Assembly: GCA_948567375.1 (NCBI GenBank)
Contig: OX419756.1
Coordinates: forward strand, 42,856,333 to 42,920,332
Source of the DNA: Lunularia cruciata
Lineage: Eukaryota; Streptophyta; Marchantiopsida; Lunulariales; Lunulariaceae
Direction: 5' to 3'
DNA: 64,000 nt
Shown: in pieces, positions 23,834 to 36,211 of the stretch
Layout: each line of letters starts with the position of its first letter
Numbering within the stretch: the stretch's first letter is position 1
Position numbers and translations under genes: made by a program
The notes under the pieces: model-generated
Told to the model about the DNA's origin: nothing
What the model saw: only the letters and a program-made list of their open reading frames with translations
Database searches by the model: none

Positions 23834-26544
23834 CTAATCATATTCTGAGCTCTCCTTTCTCGCTCTATCACGGTCTTTTGGATAAGTCCAGTACAAGACC
23901 GAGATGATCAACAGGCACAATGAAAAGGGTACTGCAACAAGTACAAACACACCTTTGGCGAGAGCCCGAGCATTCTCGGGATTCTGTTTGAATTCGGAAT
24001 CAGTAGAGAAACCAAAAATTTGCTCCGCAAGAACACCAACCATAGGTGTACCAAGAGCTGCTAGAGATTTTTCAAATGCCAAATCAACAGCATACACGGT
24101 TGTGTGGAGCCTGGTAGGAACGATCTCAGCAAAGATAGGCCAGTTGGTTGCCGGCGAATTCCATGACATTAGGAAACCCATTAAGAAGAATATACCCCCA
24201 TAGAACCAACCATACCCTACATCTTGGGGTAAAATGAGGAGCAGTATAGCCGAAAGAGGGATTCCAACACCAGCAGAAAATTGTGAGCAAAGAATTCGAC
24301 CAGAATTTGGTAAAATTCTAGCAGCAAAGTCACCAACCCAGCCACCGAAAACTGATCCGAGCATGTTGCCTATCGACAAGAAGGCTACAAGTATTGCAGC
24401 CTGAGTGTGACTGAAGCCTAAAAGCTCCAACCAAAGAGTGAAAAAAGCCATGGCATTCCATGGAGTTTGACCTACGACGCCTTGTGCAACTATGACCTGA
24501 AAAGTTCGAATTTTCACCACTTTTTTGGTACCATTCCATAATTCCGACAAGTTACCCGCGTTCTCTGATCTTTTTACCTCTTTTGCAGGAATCAGCTTCT
24601 CTTCGTCTCTGCACAGAGGTTTAGCGAGCGAAAGCAACTAATAAGTACTCTTCGGCATAAAATGGAATCTACCTCCCAAGTGCCATCAACGTGAAAAGGA
24701 GTGTAGACCCAAGTGAACATCGCCACTGATAAAGGCATATCTCCAGCAATCAGTGCACAAAATAAGTAGTTTAATAGTCAATCAATTTGTAACCTAGAAA
24801 GTGAGATCCTATGCTGAGCTTGACCAAGACAAGTGTGTTTTGATGCAACTAAGTACAGAGTACAAAATGTTTCCCTAGAATGAGATATCAGTTTAGGAAG
24901 TAGAATTACATCAAGAACTTTCATTAAAATTCAGAGTCCAAGCCCTTCTGCGCCAAAGCCTCGTAAAAAGAGAAAGCAGGTACTTTCTAGTATCTTCGTC
25001 GGTTGGCCAAAATTTACCGCTACAGAATACATATTGGACGATGATGTGGGGATGGGTGCATTCACTCATATACTATATCGCTGACAAATGGACTTATAGA
25101 TGAAAAATACTGAAGTAACAGCACAAGGGATATACAAAAGGTAAGACGAGGATCAGTACCTGATGTCAATATGAGGTTGCGTTTCGCTGTGACACTGTGT
25201 AACTTCACTGATTTCTGCGAAAGTGAGGATGGCAAATCCAAGTGCTATGCTGATGAGCGCCACGTTTAGAAAAGCAAACCTCCAGCCATCTATGCCGAGA
25301 ATTGTCCCCTGCCCAGCCAGCACAGTGGCAAAAATTCCACCTAACATGACACCAAGTTGCCCGGTTCCATGGAGGAATCCAAAACCTAAGCCTCTCTCAT
25401 GCTCCTGGTGCATATCAGCAACGATGGACTGAATAGCTGGGACAACAATGGCCAGTCCAATCCCATTGAAAACCTTCACGATTGCAGCCTGTAAACAAGC
25501 TCCAAGGTAATTACTTTCATGACTAACGGGACGAAAGCTGTACATAACAGCAGTACAAACAAAACCTAAGTTCTTGTAAAAACAAACAATCCGAACATCT
25601 GGAAGAGCCGGAACTCTTCTGTGCATATGAGCTTATTTTGCTTACTTGACATAAGACCTTTCCGAAACAAATATGTTCAGAACTTCACGTTCATATTCTT
25701 CAATTCCAGACTCTTAGAAAATGTTGGTAACAGACACAAAAAAGAGTCTGAACCGATCTGAAAGCAGAAGAACTATGATGAAGAAAGATTGACGCAAGAG
25801 AAAATAAATTACTCTGCATGAAACCACTAGAAGAGATCCTAATGCAGAACCAAAAGTGGCAATGAACAGTTTGAGGACTAGGACTATCTTGTTGAATCCA
25901 GTGCGATAGAAAAAATAGAAGAGAAGTGCAAAATGAAATAGATAAATTGATAATTGTCCAAATATTTCACCTGTGTTTGTCATGCTAAGTGGTTTTCAGA
26001 CCATATCAGCACTTGGACAAACCTCACGAAACGGCAGATGATGCCTGAATAGCATACGCGAAGTGAAGACTGGGAAAGATGGCGTTTCAAAGCGTAAATG
26101 ATTTTTAAATCAAAATAAAACACGTCACACAAGATCACGTCATAGTAGAAACTATTTGAGAAAGCACTAAACTACCAGGTTTCGTCCTCTTCACCACAAT
26201 TCGCAAGATGACACTGCAAACAATACCTGCCAGAATGCAGTACACAATCCGATTGCAGCTGTTGCCACGCCCCACGCAAACGCTCCAATTGCCACGACAT
26301 GAATCCGATTTCGGGTGAGGGTGAGATAAGCAGCTAGAGGGGATGCAAGTGCTTGCACCAGGCCGCGGATGAAAGTCAAAGTCCCCAGCTGTGATGGAGA
26401 AATAGCAAAAGATCGGCCAACCTCGTCATAAACGGCAGGAAGTAACGCCTCATCAGCTCGTTCCAACAAAGCTGCAGAGTTCACCAGGACAAGGGTAACC
26501 AATCGGCTGCTCACCATCGCGAACCCACGCAGCTTCGATTTCAC
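23834..26544 (-). CDS. spinster-like MFS transporter, 3 exons
   Basis: A 473-residue major facilitator superfamily carrier. Exons on the minus strand are 26544-26227, 25488-25160 and 24608-23834. Introns (738 and 551 bp) have GT-AG ends, and all junctions keep phase (…AFWQ|AAIVKV; …HIDI-R-DEEKL across a split Arg codon). About 12 hydrophobic helices are visible. The first carries LVNSAALLERADEALLPAVYDEVG, and the second half has GVVGQTPWNAMAFFTLWLELLGF and NSPATNWPIFAEIVPTRLHTTVYA. These blocks resemble plant MFS proteins annotated as spinster-like, sometimes called sphingolipid transporters. Substrate and membrane cannot be told from sequence; no clear targeting peptide is seen. A charged loop (about residues 208-250) separates the two six-helix halves. 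The start at 26544 is the first ATG; a second in-frame Met lies nine codons on. Confidence 0.9.
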
Positions 26545-29500
26545 ATCGAAAGCTCCTCCCCGCGGGAATGCATTCTACCCTTCAAAGTCACTTCGCAGTC
26601 TATCGTGTTCAAGACTCCTTCTTCTCTGCCGTTCTCAACAAGTCTTTGTCAACTCATGCACTCCAGGAATCAGAAAATCCGAAGTGACAGATAGCGTAGT
26701 CGCAGTCGAGGTTGCAATTCAAACTCTTCTGAGGACTGTGGAGTGTCCCAAAACTTCAATGCATGAGAGCCCCCGTGCTTCGTACTCTGGATGTTGCGAG
26801 GGGCCTGTCTGAACCACTGTACTGTACTGCGCAGTACCTCGCGTTCAACTTGACCACGACTTCACAGAAGCTGACCACGGCGTCGAAGGACGGTGTCCAT
26901 CCAAACCTTCCTTCTGTTCTGTTCCGCAGCGTTTTGTAAAGTTGATAACGACAGAAAAAAGTTGTCTTAGCGGGAGGAACAACTTCCCGTTACGGGAATA
27001 CTCCTCGGTCGAGTTGGAGTCACGCTTTGCCCATGCCATGGCTTTGTTGGAGACACGAGCTTTTGTTGCGCTTGTCTCCCGACAACCACCTGAAGCTTTT
27101 CTCACATGCACTCGGGACCTTCATGTTTGAGCTTTTGTTCTCCACTCAAGGTTACATCAAATTTCTCTTCGTATAGTTCATGTACAGGGTTGAAACTGTT
27201 TCCAATGATGCTATCTGATTGAGTTGTACATACAAAGAAAGTTAAACCTCATCATGCAGAAGGTACGACGGAGATAATTGAACAACTAGTTCACAAGGTC
27301 CGTATGGACTTTGAGGGAGAAAAGAGCAAACTGAAGTGTACTGTCTTTTTGTATTGGTGATAGATAGTTCATAGACTTCGCTGTTACTTGGTCTTTTTCA
27401 ACACAAGTACAAACAAATCATTCCTTATTGAGATTTGAAATAGCAGATATGGGAATGCTACTTTCACAATTCTTAGTCGAATGCTCGTGCTTATATCTGT
27501 TGGTACGGAAGATCGTATGGAACTTTTATGCATGCCGTATGATAATAGTGGACAAACAGGAGATGAGGCGAGAGCTCAGCGCTACTTCCCTTGATGGAAA
27601 CACACATTGAATAGTTTCAGTACACTTCATTATCCTTCGTATCGTAAGTTGATGATGTTTATAACATGTCGAAGACACTCTATCGTGAGTTTAAGCAATT
27701 CATCTTATCCATTTCAGAATCATCAATTTCATCTGCAACATTCGTATCGTAGAGGACTCATGAACCAAAATGTCTGCAGGATTACCTAAATCATAAAACT
27801 GTTGTGTGTGTGCATTCGTGCATGTCCCCACCAAGACAGTTTAGAGTTTTTGCTAGTACTGTACCATATGCGGTGATAACTCAATACATGGTACAAGGAT
27901 CTTTCTAAACTTCATTGATTATCCTAAAATTCCGATAGTCTCTCCTGAATCCATATGTCCATTACTGGCTAGCTCAAACGCTTCTGTTCAAAGACTGGTA
28001 CATGAGCCTCGTGTCTTCAACCCAAACATATATTTCATCACTCTACATCCTCAATGCGACGTTCAACACATAAGCACATACTGCGACACAGTAATGCCGG
28101 TGCTCGACTTGAACCTCTGACCTTGACAATATTTCTTTGAGGATGTGACAAGAACGAAAGGAAGTAGAAACGACGAGACAAAAGCTATCAAAATTACTGT
28201 ACCATTTGTAACAAACGGAGATGGGTAGAGCCTCTGATAATTAAAAGATCTGCAAACATGCCAAATGATGATGTAGTTGCAGTTTGGCAATACTATATAC
28301 TATTGCAGTTTGGCAAATTATGATGCACTTTTGCAGTTTGGCCGATACTATTGGGGGTTAGCAACATTTTACCCCCTTGTCTTTTCCTTGTACGGCTTCA
28401 CATCCTTCTTGTTTTCACGAGCGGTGGCGTTTTTCTCTCCCCCAAATGATGATGTAGTTGCAGTTTTGGCAACACATCTTTCTGAAAACTTAAAGAGTAA
28501 CCGAGACTTGAAGTACAGAACCAGTATATTGAATTTGGCCATAGACACAAATACGATGCAATTGCGTAGTGCCTAATATCACAAAGTCATTGTGGAGGAT
28601 GCTAGGGTGACGGGGAAGTTTAAGAATATAAGAAGACAAAACGGAACTGTTTGACTGAGCTTTTTGCTCATCACCAACTAGCAACTGTCAACTGGACGCC
28701 TTCTGTCGTAGTCTGACACGGCAACAGATAAACTTGGAGAAATCGAAGAGGCATCATTCGGAATCTTTGCAGAACAGATGTTGCTGTTCGTTTGATGAAG
28801 ATGATGCTTGCCTGCCTTACCCACAGAGAGGGAGTGCTGTACAGTGTGATTATCAAAAGAAGTAGAAAGAAAGATAAAGTGGAAAAGTTCCAAAGGAAAC
28901 CCATAAAGCTCCATCTGAACAGCAAAAAGGAATTTATGTGTTGGTGAACAGGGAATATATCAGGATTAACATAATGAAGTAGAGACATTGAGAGGGCAAT
29001 GTGTAACAGGCCGTTTAAAATTCACAAGAGGCCAAGAGGCCAAAAAGTGACTTGTACTACCCAAACTAGTTCCTAAGAGTAATGATAGGAGAAGAGAGAC
29101 AATTAAAGCACAAATCAGCAGCAGGGGATGTAGAAGATTATTAACGATCGGTGAAGGGAGGGAGTAGAAGTTTTGTTTTAATAGAATCAGGGATCTATGT
29201 ATTTTATTGGAAACGGAGATCAGTCAGTCAGTAGTACACATGGAATTGTTTCGATACGGTGTGGGTCCTCTGAGATTTTCAGAGTCCGAGGTGAGGAAGT
29301 GGCGAAGAAGGTGGGGACGAGAAGAGTCTTGTATGTCTACCGGCCCAATACTGTACCAGAAACCGCATGGGGATGGATGTGTAGCTGTAGCTGCCAAGAA
29401 AGGAGCGGAATCCACTCCGCAAGCAGTGGGACATCAGTAGCAGTAGCAGACATCAGCCAACCAGCCAGCCAAGCCGCAGCTACACGAATCCCCACTCTTT

Positions 29501-29700
29501 CCAGGTCTCTGGCTCACTTCCCACCCTCTGTACTAGAAAAACGCTCCACACAGTAGAAGCCGAAGGTTTGGTTGGTCGTCAAAGAAGCTGAAAGAGACCG
29601 AGAGAGACGAGCAGCAGGCGGGGAAGTTCTTGACGAGAGGAGAGAGAGAGAGGAGCGGAGGAAGAAGAAGCTCAGAGAGGGAAAGGAAAGGAAAGGAAAG
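26545..29700. other. intergenic region between divergent MFS and CGS genes
   Basis: This 3.2-kb stretch separates the two start codons and must hold both promoters and 5' leaders. No coding frame looks real. A block CCAAATGATGATGTAGTTGCAGT occurs at about 28260 and again at about 28440, and TTGCAGTTTGGC recurs three times in 28276-28341. The last 60 bases before the CGS start are purine-rich, with AGAGAGAG and repeated GGAAA units, likely the CGS leader. Confidence 0.5.
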
Positions 29701-32700
29701 ATGGCTGCTATAAGCAGTACTCTGAGAGTGGGTGCAATTGTGACCAGTGCTGGCGCATTCGATTGTCGACCGGACCCATCAGGAACTTCGTCTCGAGCTT
29801 CAGCTCACAAACCCTTCTCTCGTTGCACAGGAGATGACGAGTTTGCCTCCGGGGGCTTCAGAGCCCAGAGCAGCAGCTCTTCTTCCTCGAAGCTGAACTG
29901 GAGCACTGGGAGTTGCGATTCCCCGGCTCTGTTTCTTCGTTTCCCTCCCAACTTCGTGAGGCAGCTAAACATCAAAGCTCGCCGTAACTGTGGCAACATC
30001 GGTGTTGCACAGGTCGTTGCGGCCTCTGCTACGGATCTTCCTGCCATCACCACTACTGCTCCTGAGAAGGTGATAGCAGCTGCTGATGCTACTATCGCTG
30101 ACCCGGAGAACAGCAGCAACCCGCTCTTTGAAGCCGGAGCTAAGCCCTTGATCAATGGGGTGAATGGTTCTATCATTTCTCTCGCTGAGAAGCCTAGATC
30201 ATGTAGCACTACGTCTGTACATGGAGGTAAACATACTTCTTTTCTCTACATGCCTTTCTTTTCTCTGTTTTCCATTTCTTGTGTCCAGGTTGTGGCATTG
30301 CCCAGTAGAAGTTATCATGGAATATAGCCGTCGATTCTGTAGAAACACATGGACGGACATAGGTAGGCACTCTGTGGTGGACTCTCTTGACATTCTCCAA
30401 CTTGGCCTATTGTATAAAAATGAATCGCAGAGTAATTTTTCTCCAGATCCTCAGAGCGTTGTCTAGACATCTCTGCTGGTACTGACTAACTGCATCTTGC
30501 ACGTACACCGTTCGCATGGAACAGGCGAGAGACATGGGAGACCGAAAATATCAGATTCGTTGACCACACCAATTGTTCAGACTTCCACGTACACATTTAG
30601 AAATACGGCGGAATTGATCGCATTTCAGGTATTGCCAAAGAATGTCACTGAAGGACGGGTGTCCGATATTTTCATCCCTGATTGATCTCAGCTCTTGTTT
30701 CTTCTCGTGGATTTCTTGGTGCAGTGGCATTTTATGTGCCCTGGATATGACTCAACTGCAATTTTCAGACGTTATTGGACAATTGCAACATTATTGGACA
30801 GATCTTTCCAGATCTGTCCAATGACGTGTGCTAACTCAATCATGAGGATTCATTGTTTTGTTACCCTGTCATGAATCTTCACGAAATTTGCACCTTTACT
30901 GCAGGAAGGGTCTCACTCCAGTTTTGAGTATGGTCGTTATGGCAACCCAACCACATTCGCTGCTGAATCCAAAATCAGGTCGGTTTCACTCCTCATTTTA
31001 TGGGAGAAATATCCCTCTGTAGAATATTGGAGCTTGCTCCCAGGAAGTAGGTTGCTCGAGCAGTAGGACATACTGAACCAGGTAGACGATAATGACGAGT
31101 GGACGAGTTCTCTGTGTTGAGTAACCCGTTCGGTTTGTGCAGTGCCCTTGAAGGAGCCGAAACAACTTTGTTATCAGCATCTGGCATGTGTGCAGCGACA
31201 ACTATGTTGTTGGCCCTTGTTCCTGCAGGCGGTCATATTGTTACCACCACTGATTGCTACCGTCGGACACGACAGTTCATTCAAACAGTTTTGCCAAAAA
31301 TGGGGATAACGGTACTTGATAACTTAGACCTCATCCCGATTCGTGGAAACCATAGCTGTTATTGAGTCTTTTCACGTGTTAGGAGGAATTGAGTTGGATA
31401 TTTCTAATTACTTTATAGAGGAAATTAGGCCAGACGAACTGGTTTTATAGGCATCAACCCAGAAAGGACCCGCGATGTATCCAGGTCGTCAATGCATTGT
31501 TCAGATCCCATAGAGGTTTTTATGTTAGGATGAAGAGACCTAGTGATTGCGGAGGATCAGACAGAAGTTGGTAATCAAAACTTTTATGGTGATGATCTAT
31601 CGTGGGATTGTGCAGACTACCGTCATCGATCCTTCAGATACCGCTTCCCTTGAATGGGCGTTAGATCAGCACACTGTAAGTGCATACTAGATTTGGGGAC
31701 ACAGAATTGAAATTGATCTCGTCTCGCTCTTGTCTGTCAGCTCTTTTCCAGTCTTAGGAAGAGCCAGGCAGGTTGAATAGTCAGCGCTGTTGGTTTCTTC
31801 TTCTCTCTTTGAAGACTTGAGCTCTCAATTCGCAATCTAACCAATGGAGATGGATGATACCGGATGGTGTCAGGTTTCATTATTTTTTTCAGAATCTCCA
31901 ACAAACCCATATTTGCGGTGTATAGATATCGAGCTGGTTTCTAAGCTATGTCATAGTAAAGGTACCCTTGTCTGCATCGATGGCACATTTGCTACTCCAG
32001 TAAATCAGAAGGCTTTGCTCTTGGGGGCGGATATCGTCCTTCACTCAGCAACGAAATATCTTGCAGGTCACAACGATGTGAGTAACTTGCGAGATATCTG
32101 CAATGATTTTATTAAGCAGATGAATTGGAGAAATTTTTCAGTAGGCCAAAATTAAATCAGATTAGGGAAAAGCCACACAAGCGTCCGCTGAGTTTCACTC
32201 GAAGATTCAGCTATCTTAACGATACCTTTTGTACGACAGGTTTTGGCTGGCAGTGTTAGTGGGTCAAAAGAATGTATTGCTCCAATTCGGGCTCTGCATC
32301 ACATTTTAGGTGGCGTCTTAGATCCGGTACGTTGTCGCATGATCACATTTCAACCTTTTCCACGTTCAGTGTAAATTTGTCTACAGTGTAACCTTCTACT
32401 GGACAATCTTTCTTAGGTATTATACTCTTCTTCTTTCTTCTCTTCTCCAAGTCTGCAATTACTAACTTAAGTATAGCAGCAATGGAGTCGCGTGACAAGT
32501 CACAAGTGAGCCGTCCTTTCAGTAATTTAATTTTTATGAAATATGATTTCAGAATTCAGCTTACCTGATTTTGCGGGGCATGAAAACCCTTGAGCTCCGA
32601 GTGCGACAGCAGAACGTTTCTGCTTTAAAGCTAGCTCAAGCGTTAGAAGCGCATCCTAAGGTTGGTCGGAATATCTAAAAGCTGGATTCTGTCCTTCTGT

Positions 32701-33542
32701 GTTAATGTGTTGGGATGTCAGAGTTGGAAACAGCTTTGAGCAAACGGCTGTTTCCGTGGCCAGAGCTGTTCTATTGTCTATTTCCGTCGTAGGTTCGAGC
32801 TAACATTGCTAAGTGAATTTGTTGAAGGTGCTGCGTGTACATTATCCTGGTCTGGAGAGCCATCCGGAACATCATATAGCCAAACGCCAAATGAGTGGCT
32901 TCGGCGGTGTCATTAGTTTTGAGGTAATGCATCCAGAACACTTCTGACCAAGGGGGCTAAAGTTGATACGTGCACTTCTGGTTTTGAGATTTACCACGCC
33001 AAAAGCATCTGCATCCTTAGAATCTTTCGAATCTATTCTCGGTTGAACTTACTTCAGGTCGTAGTATGCTGTGAATTCTGGATTCTTGGTAAATGCGCCA
33101 CGAACATGACCTCGTTTCTGGCTTTTTCAATTTAGATTGCTGGAGGTTTGGATGAGACCTCCAAGTTCATCGACGGACTGAAAATTCCTTACATTGCACC
33201 CTCCCTGGGTGGATGTGAGAGTCTGGTTGAGCAGCCCACGATCATCTCTTATTGGTGAGTATCAGATGGTCACAACCTAAATTCTTCATGATCAATCAGT
33301 GGCTCAGTCTTGTCTATCTTCACTTAGAATGCATAAACCTCTCAAGGTGATCTGTTATTTGTTATTTCTTGAGTGCAAAGGCGCGACAGTGACGCTGTTT
33401 TCATTGTTTCGTGGATAGGGATCAATCTGCGGCAGAAAGAGCTAAGCTGGGTATTAAGGACAACCTGGTGCGATTCAGCTGCGGTATTGAAGACTACGAG
33501 GACATTCACAATGATGTGATGCAATCTCTAGCTGCTTTGTGA
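29701..33542 (+). CDS. CGS1: cystathionine gamma-synthase, plastid, 11 exons
   Basis: CGS joins O-phosphohomoserine (in plants) with cysteine to give cystathionine, the committed step of methionine synthesis in plastids. Exons: 29701-30226, 30525-30628, 30905-30978, 31143-31311, 31616-31675, 31874-32077, 32240-32326, 32553-32660, 32828-32923, 33136-33254, 33419-33542. All introns are GT-AG and the sum is 557 codons (556 aa), close to other plant CGS. Residues 1 to about 105 are Ser/Arg-rich, as in a chloroplast transit peptide, and include the MTO1 motif (94-104). The PLP-dependent catalytic domain starts near residue 175, with [37 protein letters not shown] and [12 protein letters not shown], in which Lys372 should form the Schiff base. 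The frame is open upstream of 29701 but has no ATG. A poly(A) signal AATAAA lies at 33641. Confidence 0.97.
29980..30012 (+). promoter_or_regulatory. MTO1 element in CGS exon 1
   Basis: Residues 94-104 read [11 protein letters not shown]. In Arabidopsis the matching peptide (RRNCSNIGVAQ) in the ribosome exit tunnel causes elongation arrest and mRNA decay when S-adenosylmethionine is high, giving feedback control of methionine synthesis. Ten of eleven residues match. The one change is Ser to Gly at the position equivalent to Ser81, where a known mto1 allele lies. Whether arrest still works here is inference. Confidence 0.85.
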
Positions 33543-35412
33543 GGTTCTTTGCAGGGGTGAAGGTGTACCATACTGAAGCGCTATCCATTGGCCTTGATAG
33601 TTGCACTCTTGAGTTACTGCGGCTTTCTGATCATGAAATCAATAAACCTGGGGGAATCAAAACGGAATTTTATTACTTCAAATGATATTCATGCGTTCTA
33701 AATTGCTTGACTCGAGTACAAAGCTTTGTTGATTTGGAGCCCCATTGAAGCATTCCACTGGACAGAGTTGCCTCGAAGGTCCTGTCACCATGTGCTTAAT
33801 GTAGAGGCTTGGCATCTTACACTGTTGGAATAGAGTTGCGGCAAGCAGATACCTTGTGAGAAATCAAATGCAGTTTTCCACCTTACTTATCTGCCTGTAC
33901 AAGTAGTTCAGCTTTCCTTGGCATCCAAGGTGCAACTTGCAGTTCATGACCGTAGAGAACCAAATGAAAGATGGCACTCTCTCCATCGGGCCTTCTCGTT
34001 CAGTAACTCGACAAATGGAAGATTCTCTGGTGCCGAGTCTGTTACTGCAAGTTGTCACTCCTGTTGTAGAGCTTCAGCAGGCAATTCCAGTTTCTAAATC
34101 GGTGCATTTTCTTCCGTTTACAGTAGCAAGTGTCACATCCGCTGAATTCAAAGATTGGATCGCAGAGCTAAACCTTGTCTGCGAACTTGAATTATCGTGT
34201 TGCGAGTGTACCAGGCCCGAGGGACAGGGTTCCTAAACCCAAGTTCTGGAGACTGTTAAACATGCCGTTAGTATCACGACCTACCAATACGAGATTTATC
34301 TGCGACATAATCGCTCGCTCTAAAGCAGCTGAGTCTTTCGCAAACCATGCTTTTTGGGATTGAATAGATAGTAAAATTCGCACAAGGATGTCCAAATTGT
34401 TAGGGTTTCTAGGATCAATATTTCCATTTGTCAGCAATCAGTGCTTGGTATTTACCTCCCAAAACGCTCGCCCTTAGTTTGAGGTAAGTGACACGAATGG
34501 TAGATTGACGGATGAAACTTAAGATCCCTAACTATACACACAATCTAATGACGATTCTGATGTTTCTAGTACACACCAGATATGTTTCATAGATGAACGC
34601 ACCTACCAGGCATGCAAATCCTGTGTCTGAACTCTGAAGGTCAAAAGTAGGGATGATGCGTTTTGATGATTATTATCCTCTGCTTGTCTCGTACTAAGCA
34701 GAGATACACATGTACCTGGTGCCTCTGTTGTTCGTTTTACAATAATGTTCTAAAGTAGACCATACTAAAAGAAACGTTTAGCATTCTATCTCGATTCTCC
34801 AAAAAGTAATTGACCATCCATCTCATTTGGGGCGCCATCAATGGGCAGACGGCGCATTAGCTCATTAGCTCATCTTGCTCCGCCAACTCCAGATTAATTA
34901 ATTAATAATAACTCTACCGGGTCTATGTCGTTTCCTTCCTTGAACTCTGCTTCTTCAAACATATGAGCAAAAATTTTCCCAATGATCCCCTTTCTTCGAC
35001 ACGATGAACTCGATTACAGATGAGTGCAAACAACAGTCCTCAAATAGTCCTCAGTAGAGTTGACACCAACAACCATATGATGAATTTTGCATCAGTTCTT
35101 GCTTGCGTATTAATTAAAACTTGACTTTTAAAAAGAACGTATTAAAAACATTTTAAAACGCATACGAACGGTTTAAAATGTTCGATCCGCGCAAACTTAA
35201 AAAGAACGTTTCCATACTCTGTTGATGCAACTCGATTTGCCACTCTTGAATCACAATAAACTTCCACCTCGTATGATGATGGGGTGATACATTCTCCTAT
35301 AGATGAAGGGGAAAATTAGCTACGCACAGATTCGTGTCGCAGCATGCATAAACTGGTTCTCAAAGACCACTAGTTTCGAAACAAATGATAATATCCTTGC
35401 AGCAACGCTGTC
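33543..35412. other. CGS 3' region and intergenic, no clear gene
   Basis: The first 150 bases are the CGS 3' UTR with AATAAA at 33641-33646. Beyond that, overlapping open frames at 33937-34236 (plus, 99 codons) and 34192-34437 (minus, 81 codons) have no domain I recognise and no convincing splice structure. Around 35120-35215 there are AT-rich repeats of AAAAAGAACGT. Confidence 0.45.
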
Positions 35413-35809
35413 ATGATGCTGACATGCGATACGGTCAAGGATCGTGGCTTTCTGAAGAAAATTTGTTGTCAGCTCAATCTGAGAGGTTCACGTACGTGCA
35501 CTTTTGTCATTATTCCGTGCAAAGTGCTGAGTCAAGACCGCCAAACGCGTGCAGTACCGACTCAAGCTTCAGTTGCTTCTCAAGGACGGGCGGTGAAGTT
35601 TGATGTCCAAGGGCCAGATGATTCTTACTTCCGCAAAGAAAGTTGGAAGTCCAGTCATGCAGTAATTTTCTTGCGAGGTGAGTACCTGCATGGTTGGAAT
35701 TTAACTCACCTTCATCCCGGGGAGTTACTCAACTGGGATTCTTGAAGTCTTTAGCAGTGTGATGGGTTTTCTTGCAGATGAAGCAGATTTCAGGTGCGAG
35801 GCCGTGTGA
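35413..35809 (+). CDS. possible two-exon small gene, function unknown
   Basis: Exons 35413-35677 and 35778-35809 join through a strong donor (GCGAG|GTGAGT) and acceptor (TTTTCTTGCAG|) into 99 codons ending ...SHAVIFLRDEADFRCEAV. I do not recognise the product. It is basic in the middle and has no obvious signal or membrane segment. It could equally be the last exons of a longer gene, as a CAG acceptor-like site sits just before the ATG at about 35400, or a chance frame. It lies 0.4 kb upstream of the fucosidase on the same strand. Confidence 0.25.
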
Positions 35810-36211
35810 GGCCTTCATCCTGCAAGTTCTGCGTCATCAGGGACACTTCTTGACTGGGGGGTCCAGCTGCAGCAATTGGTGGTTTTCATACCACAGATAC
35901 ACAAAAGTGTTTAGTGCTTGTTACGTTCATCAAACTGTTCCGCGTCCCTCTTTCAAAAGGGTAACTGGCATTGAACACTTACCTTCATATTTTTTGGTGG
36001 TGTCAACTGTAGTGGAAACGTCAGCACCTGATCGTAGTATTGCTCGCTCAATCTGGTTCAGCAAACAAAGAGATGGGTAATGAAAATTGTCAGTTGGACG
36101 ATGCAGAGAAAAGTGCGAGCATTCTTAAACTGAATATTGGCGCTGCACATCAATCGGAGCGTATTTGCTACTGAATGCAGCAGTCTCTCGTGGTAATACC
36201 CAAATTATAAG

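Noticed and set aside
23904-24203. 99-codon plus-strand frame over MFS exon 3
   Set aside because: It is the antisense of a clear membrane-protein exon, with no independent support.
29572-29700. In-frame extension upstream of the CGS ATG
   Set aside because: The frame is open but contains no ATG; it would need a TTG start. The purine-rich run is better explained as the 5' leader, and 29701 gives a normal transit peptide.
29805-30209. 134-codon frame opposite CGS exon 1
   Set aside because: It is a shadow of the GC-richer coding exon; it has no domain of its own.
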